Shown piece after piece: positions 60,898 to 64,000 of a DNA stretch of 64,000 bases (positions within the stretch are counted from its first letter, which is position 1; the number at the start of each line of letters is the position of its first letter). The DNA is from Arthrobacter sp. B3I4 (GTDB taxonomy: Bacteria; Actinomycetota; Actinomycetes; Actinomycetales; Micrococcaceae), in the NCBI RefSeq assembly GCF_030816855.1, contig NZ_JAUSYK010000001.1:248001-312000 (forward strand), read 5' to 3'. Below the pieces are notes generated by a model. That model ran no database searches. It saw only the letters and a program-made list of their open reading frames with translations, and was not told where the DNA came from. The translations under genes and the position numbers were made by a program.

Positions 60898-62148
60898 CTA
60901 GCGCTCCGCGGTAGCCGTCCGGGAGTTCCGCAGCGCGTCGACGCGCTTTTGCCGTGACGCGGGCGAGTCGAGGCTGAACGCCCGGAAGTCGCCCAGTTCC
61001 TCCCTGATCCACGCTTCCACCTCGGCGATCCGCCGGGTCACAGCTTCGGTGGCCGCGCCGAAGCTCCACGCGGCGATCTGCTCCTTGCCCGGGTCGTACT
61101 GCCACAGTCCGATGATGCGGCCGCGGTCCAGGATGGGGTGGTCCGGAAGGTCGGCCTGCAGCGCGAGGGAACCGAGCGCCTGCCTGTCCTGGTCCTCCTC
61201 GGCGAGCAGCTCGGCGGCGTTCCGGCGCAGCAGCACCAAGGAGTCGGTTCCGGCGAGCAGCTGGATTTGTTCCTCGGCGGGCTCGGCGAAGGCGGCGAGC
61301 CGTTCGACGTCGCCGGGCAGCAGCCAGAGAGGATCGTGGTCCGCTGCGGAGATCGCGGTGGGCACCTCGAGGGCGCCGACGGCGGTCAGCGCTGCCCTGG
61401 TCTGGGTGACCGTGAAGCCGGTGAACCACTGCGACTGTTTCACGGTGGCGCCTCCGGTCCAGCCGAGGTAGCGGCGGATCAGTTCGGCGCGGACGTCGTC
61501 ATCGCTAAGCTCGCTCGGCGGCAGTCCCCAGGGTTCGTAGGCGTAGCGCTGCTGGTCCAGCCGGCCGGTGGCGGGAACCCGGCGGATCCGCCCGTCAGCC
61601 TGCAGAAGGCCCAAAGCGGTGGGCAGCGTGGTGCTGGCGCCCTTCTTCTTGCCTTCCTCGCCGAGGTTGCGGACGGAATCGCCGAGTTCCTCCTTGAGCT
61701 GCCGGGGGTCCAGCGGCACCCCAGCCTCTACGAGGACATGCAGTACCTGTTCCTCGAGCAACGCGATTTCGCCGCGGTCGACGCCGAGCCGGCCGACGAC
61801 TTTGAATCCTGTCTCGGCGGCGTCCCGGCCCAGCCGCAGCGCCCAGGCGAAGTCGTCCCGACCCAGAACCTAGGTGCAGCCGCGGGCCGTCGGGAGTTCC
61901 AGGACGCGGTGGGCCAGGACGTCGGCGTCCACCTCCCCGCGGCGGATGCCGGCCCGGGCGAAGAGCGTGAGGTAGGGGTTGGCGCCGCCCACGGACCGCG
62001 CCCAGCCGGCCCGGGCCAGGACCTGCTCCGCGGTGCTGCCGGCCAGCGAGCCGTCCAGGCCCTGCCGGTGCCAGGACCAGGCGCGCAGCCGCTGCCGGGT
62101 GAGGCTCTGTGCCGGCGGCAGCTGCACGGTCATGGGCTCGGTCCTCAT
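60898..62148 (-). pseudogene. winged-helix DNA-binding protein (HTH_42, AlkX/AlkZ superfamily), interrupted by a stop
   Basis: The frame begins MRTEPMTVQLPP (62148, GGTGGAGA ahead) and runs through SLTRQRLRAWSWHRQGLDG to GCT, where TAG at 61870-61872 stops it. The same frame continues without a break (VLGRDDFAWALRLGR) and ends at 60898. A single base change from a Tyr codon explains it. The whole would be about 416 residues with three winged-helix units, similar to HTH_42 proteins some of which repair crosslinks. A real pseudogene or a sequence error. Confidence 0.85.
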
Positions 62149-62217
62149 GGGGCCATTCTCCACCCGCAGCTCACACTTATTATCGTTTTCGAGGCTGAAA
62201 ACGGTACCTGCTGCCGG

Positions 62218-63315
62218 TTAGTCGGGTGTACCCGGGGCGGCCAGGCCGAGGATCGCCAGGACTGCGCGCGCGGTCACGTCCCAGCCGGGAAGGTTGTTCC
62301 GGGACACCTCGGCGGCGGCCCGCCACTGCCGGCGGAGGTCCGGTTCCGTGAGCCAGCGGCGCAGCAGCGCGGCGAGCGGCTCGGGGTCATCTTCGAGTTC
62401 GACGGCGGCACCTGGCAGGTCCGCCGCCCCGGCTGGGGTGCCGGCGGCGAGGGCCTCCGTGGCTCCCGTGCCGCGGCGCACGATCACCGGAACGGCCCGG
62501 GCCAAGGATTCGGTGACCACCAGCCCGTATGTTTCGGCCTGCGAAACCAGCAGGCTGAGGTCAGCGGCAGCCCATTCCGCTTCGAGGGCCGCACCGCGGA
62601 GTTCGCCCGGTATGCGCACCCGGTCCCACAGGCCCAGGCGTTCGGTTTCGCCGCGGAGCAGGCTGGCGTAGGCCTGGTCGGCGGTATCCGACCCGACAAA
62701 TGACGCCGTCCAGGCCAGGTCGGTGAGGGTGGCCAGGGCGCGCAGCAGCAAGTGTTGGCTTTTGTTCGGCAGCAGCGCCGCCACGACCAACAGGTGCGGC
62801 GGTTCGGAACCGGCGGCGGGCGGGGCGGGTTCGGTGCCCGGCAGGGCGATCCCGCCGCCGTCCGGAAGGTCCGGCCCGTGCCGCTGTTGCAGGTCCGCCG
62901 CGGCCGAGCTGCTGGTGCAGATGACCCCCGCCGCGGCGCGCAGCGCGCGGCGTTCCAGCTCCGGATGGTCAGCCAGCGGCATATGCAGGAGGATCCAGGC
63001 CGGCATCCCGGCGGCCGCGGCCGCTTCCAGCTCTTCCGGCGCTCCGAGTGCCACCAGGCCGTCGACGAGCGTGACCGGTCCGCCGTCGTCGTCGATATCC
63101 GTGAGCAGCACGCCGAGCCGTCGCCGGTCAGCCGGGCTGCCGACCGGCCAGTCGCCGTCGACCGTGCAGGACTCCGTCACCATGCCGAGGTCGGCGAGCG
63201 CGCGGAGAAGGGCGGCGTTGTAGGCGTTGCCGCCGGAATTGTGGCGCACGTTCCCCGGCAGCAGAAGGCGCAGGCCCGCTGTTGCCCCGGCGCTGCTAGA
63301 CGGCGTCGAACTCAA
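62218..63315 (-). CDS. family 4 glycosyltransferase
   Basis: About 365 residues. A GT-B plan: RLLLPGNVRHNSGGNAYNAAL at the N-terminus, LLVVAALLPNKSQHLLLRAL in the second domain, and the E-x7-E-type SQAETYGLVVTESLARAVPVI. The true start is uncertain: a TTG at 63315 overlaps the end of the pterin-synthase-like gene by 20 bases and is chosen over a far-upstream ATG at 63393. Third gene of the right-edge operon with alcohol dehydrogenase and pterin-synthase-like genes; the acceptor is unknown. Confidence 0.85.
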   Translation of the reverse strand: MSSTPSSSAGATAGLRLLLPGNVRHNSGGNAYNAALLRALADLGMVTESCTVDGDWPVGSPADRRRLGVLLTDIDDDGGPVTLVDGLVALGAPEELEAAAAAGMPAWILLHMPLADHPELERRALRAAAGVICTSSSAAADLQQRHGPDLPDGGGIALPGTEPAPPAAGSEPPHLLVVAALLPNKSQHLLLRALATLTDLAWTASFVGSDTADQAYASLLRGETERLGLWDRVRIPGELRGAALEAEWAAADLSLLVSQAETYGLVVTESLARAVPVIVRRGTGATEALAAGTPAGAADLPGAAVELEDDPEPLAALLRRWLTEPDLRRQWRAAAEVSRNNLPGWDVTARAVLAILGLAAPGTPD

Positions 63316-63694
63316 GGGAATAGCTGGCCCAGGCGTCCGGCGTTTCACGCAGGGTGACGTCAAGGCCGGCGAGCGCCTGACCGTCGTTGCCACTGCGGAT
63401 CTTGCCTGCGACGGCGTCGGCGATGTACTGGGCCAAGGCCTCGGTGGTGCTGAGCCTGCCGGCGAAGTCAGGGTGCTCGTCGAGGTTCTTGTAGTTCAGG
63501 CCCGCAAGGATCGCATCCAGAACGTCGCCGGCCTCGCCTATGTCCAGCACGATCGAATCCTCGTTCAGGGTCGGGCGCCGGAAGGTCACCTCCGTGACGA
63601 AGGTGGCTCCGTGCAGGCCCTGGGCGGGGCCGAAGGCGGGGCGCGGGAGGCTGTGGGCGATCATGAAATTGCGGCGGACGGTCAGGCTGAACAC
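63296..63694 (-). CDS. 6-carboxytetrahydropterin/6-pyruvoyl-tetrahydropterin synthase-like protein
   Basis: 132 residues, GTG start 3 bases after the dehydrogenase stop. The T-fold is indicated by MIAHSL (H14) and GLHGATF (H28), GEAGDVLDAILAGLNYKNLDE and LDVTLRETPDAWASY with a Glu near the end. Of the usual three zinc histidines (H...HxH), the last is Ala30, and the catalytic Cys between them is missing, so the chemistry is probably altered. Co-translated between the dehydrogenase and the glycosyltransferase. Confidence 0.85.
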   Translation of the reverse strand: MFSLTVRRNFMIAHSLPRPAFGPAQGLHGATFVTEVTFRRPTLNEDSIVLDIGEAGDVLDAILAGLNYKNLDEHPDFAGRLSTTEALAQYIADAVAGKIRSGNDGQALAGLDVTLRETPDAWASYSLEFDAV

Positions 63695-63697
63695 GGA

Positions 63698-64000
63698 TTA
63701 CCTCGGGGTTTCTGTTGCGGGCGTGCTGGCGGGGTATTCAATGACGTGGCAGAGCGCGTCGAGGGTGCCGTCGGAGAGTCGCTGGACGACGTCGGGAAGT
63801 TCGTTGAAGCCGGACGTGCCGGTGAGGAAGGAGTCGAAGACGGGGTCGCTGAGCAGGGCGACGGCGATGTCCAGCCGGTCGGCGTTGGTGCGGCGGTGCC
63901 GCCGGGCGCGGGCGACGACGCCCACCTGGCTGGCGCGGATGGACAGCCGGCGCGCGTGGAAGTCCTCACCGAGCGGCAGGGTGATCTGCCGGTCTGCGTA
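63698..64000 (-). CDS. zinc-dependent alcohol dehydrogenase-like protein, 5'-truncated by window edge
   Basis: Only the C-terminal 100 residues are inside the window: YADRQITLPLGEDFHARR, SQVGVVARARR, FDSFLTGTSGFNELPDVVQRL. The pattern fits the C-terminal part of the medium-chain dehydrogenase family associated with pterin-synthase-like and glycosyltransferase genes in actinobacteria. Stop TAA at 63698, three bases before the GTG of the pterin-like gene. Confidence 0.7.
   Translation of the reverse strand, partial: YADRQITLPLGEDFHARRLSIRASQVGVVARARRHRRTNADRLDIAVALLSDPVFDSFLTGTSGFNELPDVVQRLSDGTLDALCHVIEYPASTPATETPR

Overview
The window looks like a chromosomal segment of a high-GC Gram-positive actinobacterium of the Micrococcaceae, most likely Arthrobacter or Pseudarthrobacter. 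The reasons are very high GC, frequent GTG and TTG starts, many ATGA/GTGA stop-start overlaps, a proteasome activator (Bpa) ending in GQYL, GTP-dependent PEP carboxykinase, a PAS-ANTAR protein, YhgE/Pip proteins and a probable actinobacterial c-di-AMP leader. Assignments rest on reading protein motifs; no database search was run. There is no prophage, insertion sequence, CRISPR array, rRNA or origin. Three tRNA genes are present: Ser-UGA, Ser-GCU and Arg-ACG.

Layout. 0-5.5 kb (minus strand): small partial gene, bpa, ybdD-like, cstA, a padR regulator with its own palindrome, and a quinone oxidoreductase. 5.6-12.3 kb: tRNA-Ser, a frameshifted ZIP metal transporter, a small membrane protein, a tightly overlapped trio (haem-oxygenase-like diiron protein, family 2 glycosyltransferase, CDGSH Fe-S protein), a DUF4383 protein, a TetR regulator with a zinc-ribbon partner, and a PAS-ANTAR protein. 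12.9-20.7 kb: an MBL hydrolase, then the most system-like cluster of the window: a GAF-PP2C phosphatase behind a structured leader, a membrane PP2C phosphatase, a cellulose-synthase-like transferase with a helical insertion in its catalytic domain, a STAS protein and an RsbW-like kinase, followed by a secreted GH26-type hydrolase. No sigma factor is present, so the partner switch may control polysaccharide synthesis directly.

20.7-34.8 kb: accessory small genes, TspO, an XRE/membrane-protein pair with its own operators, a 1,512-residue secreted nuclease/5'-nucleotidase, a second membrane glycosyltransferase with a 79-residue partner, a frameshifted FAD/NAD(P)-binding protein and a prolyl-oligopeptidase. 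34.9-46.9 kb: tRNA-Ser, an FAD desaturase-like enzyme, RecQ with a C-terminal phosphoribosyltransferase-like domain, phosphomannomutase, the NO-responsive pair nsrR-hmp with a readable operator, pckG, tRNA-Arg and a flavoprotein disulfide reductase. 46.9-58.3 kb: a degenerate ABC ATPase with a YhgE/Pip membrane protein and TetR repressor under a perfect palindrome, an EamA transporter overlapping its convergent neighbour, an atypical winged-helix regulator, a two-component pair, and a transglycosylase-like secreted protein behind a candidate MtrA box and c-di-AMP riboswitch. 58.3-64 kb: VOC protein, upp, PAP2 phosphatase, tadA, a winged-helix gene broken by a stop codon, and a tight alcohol dehydrogenase / pterin-synthase-like / glycosyltransferase operon running off the right edge.

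Three genes (ZIP, FAD/NAD(P), winged helix) carry single disabling lesions, two of them in short G/C runs. These may be real pseudogenes or sequence errors.
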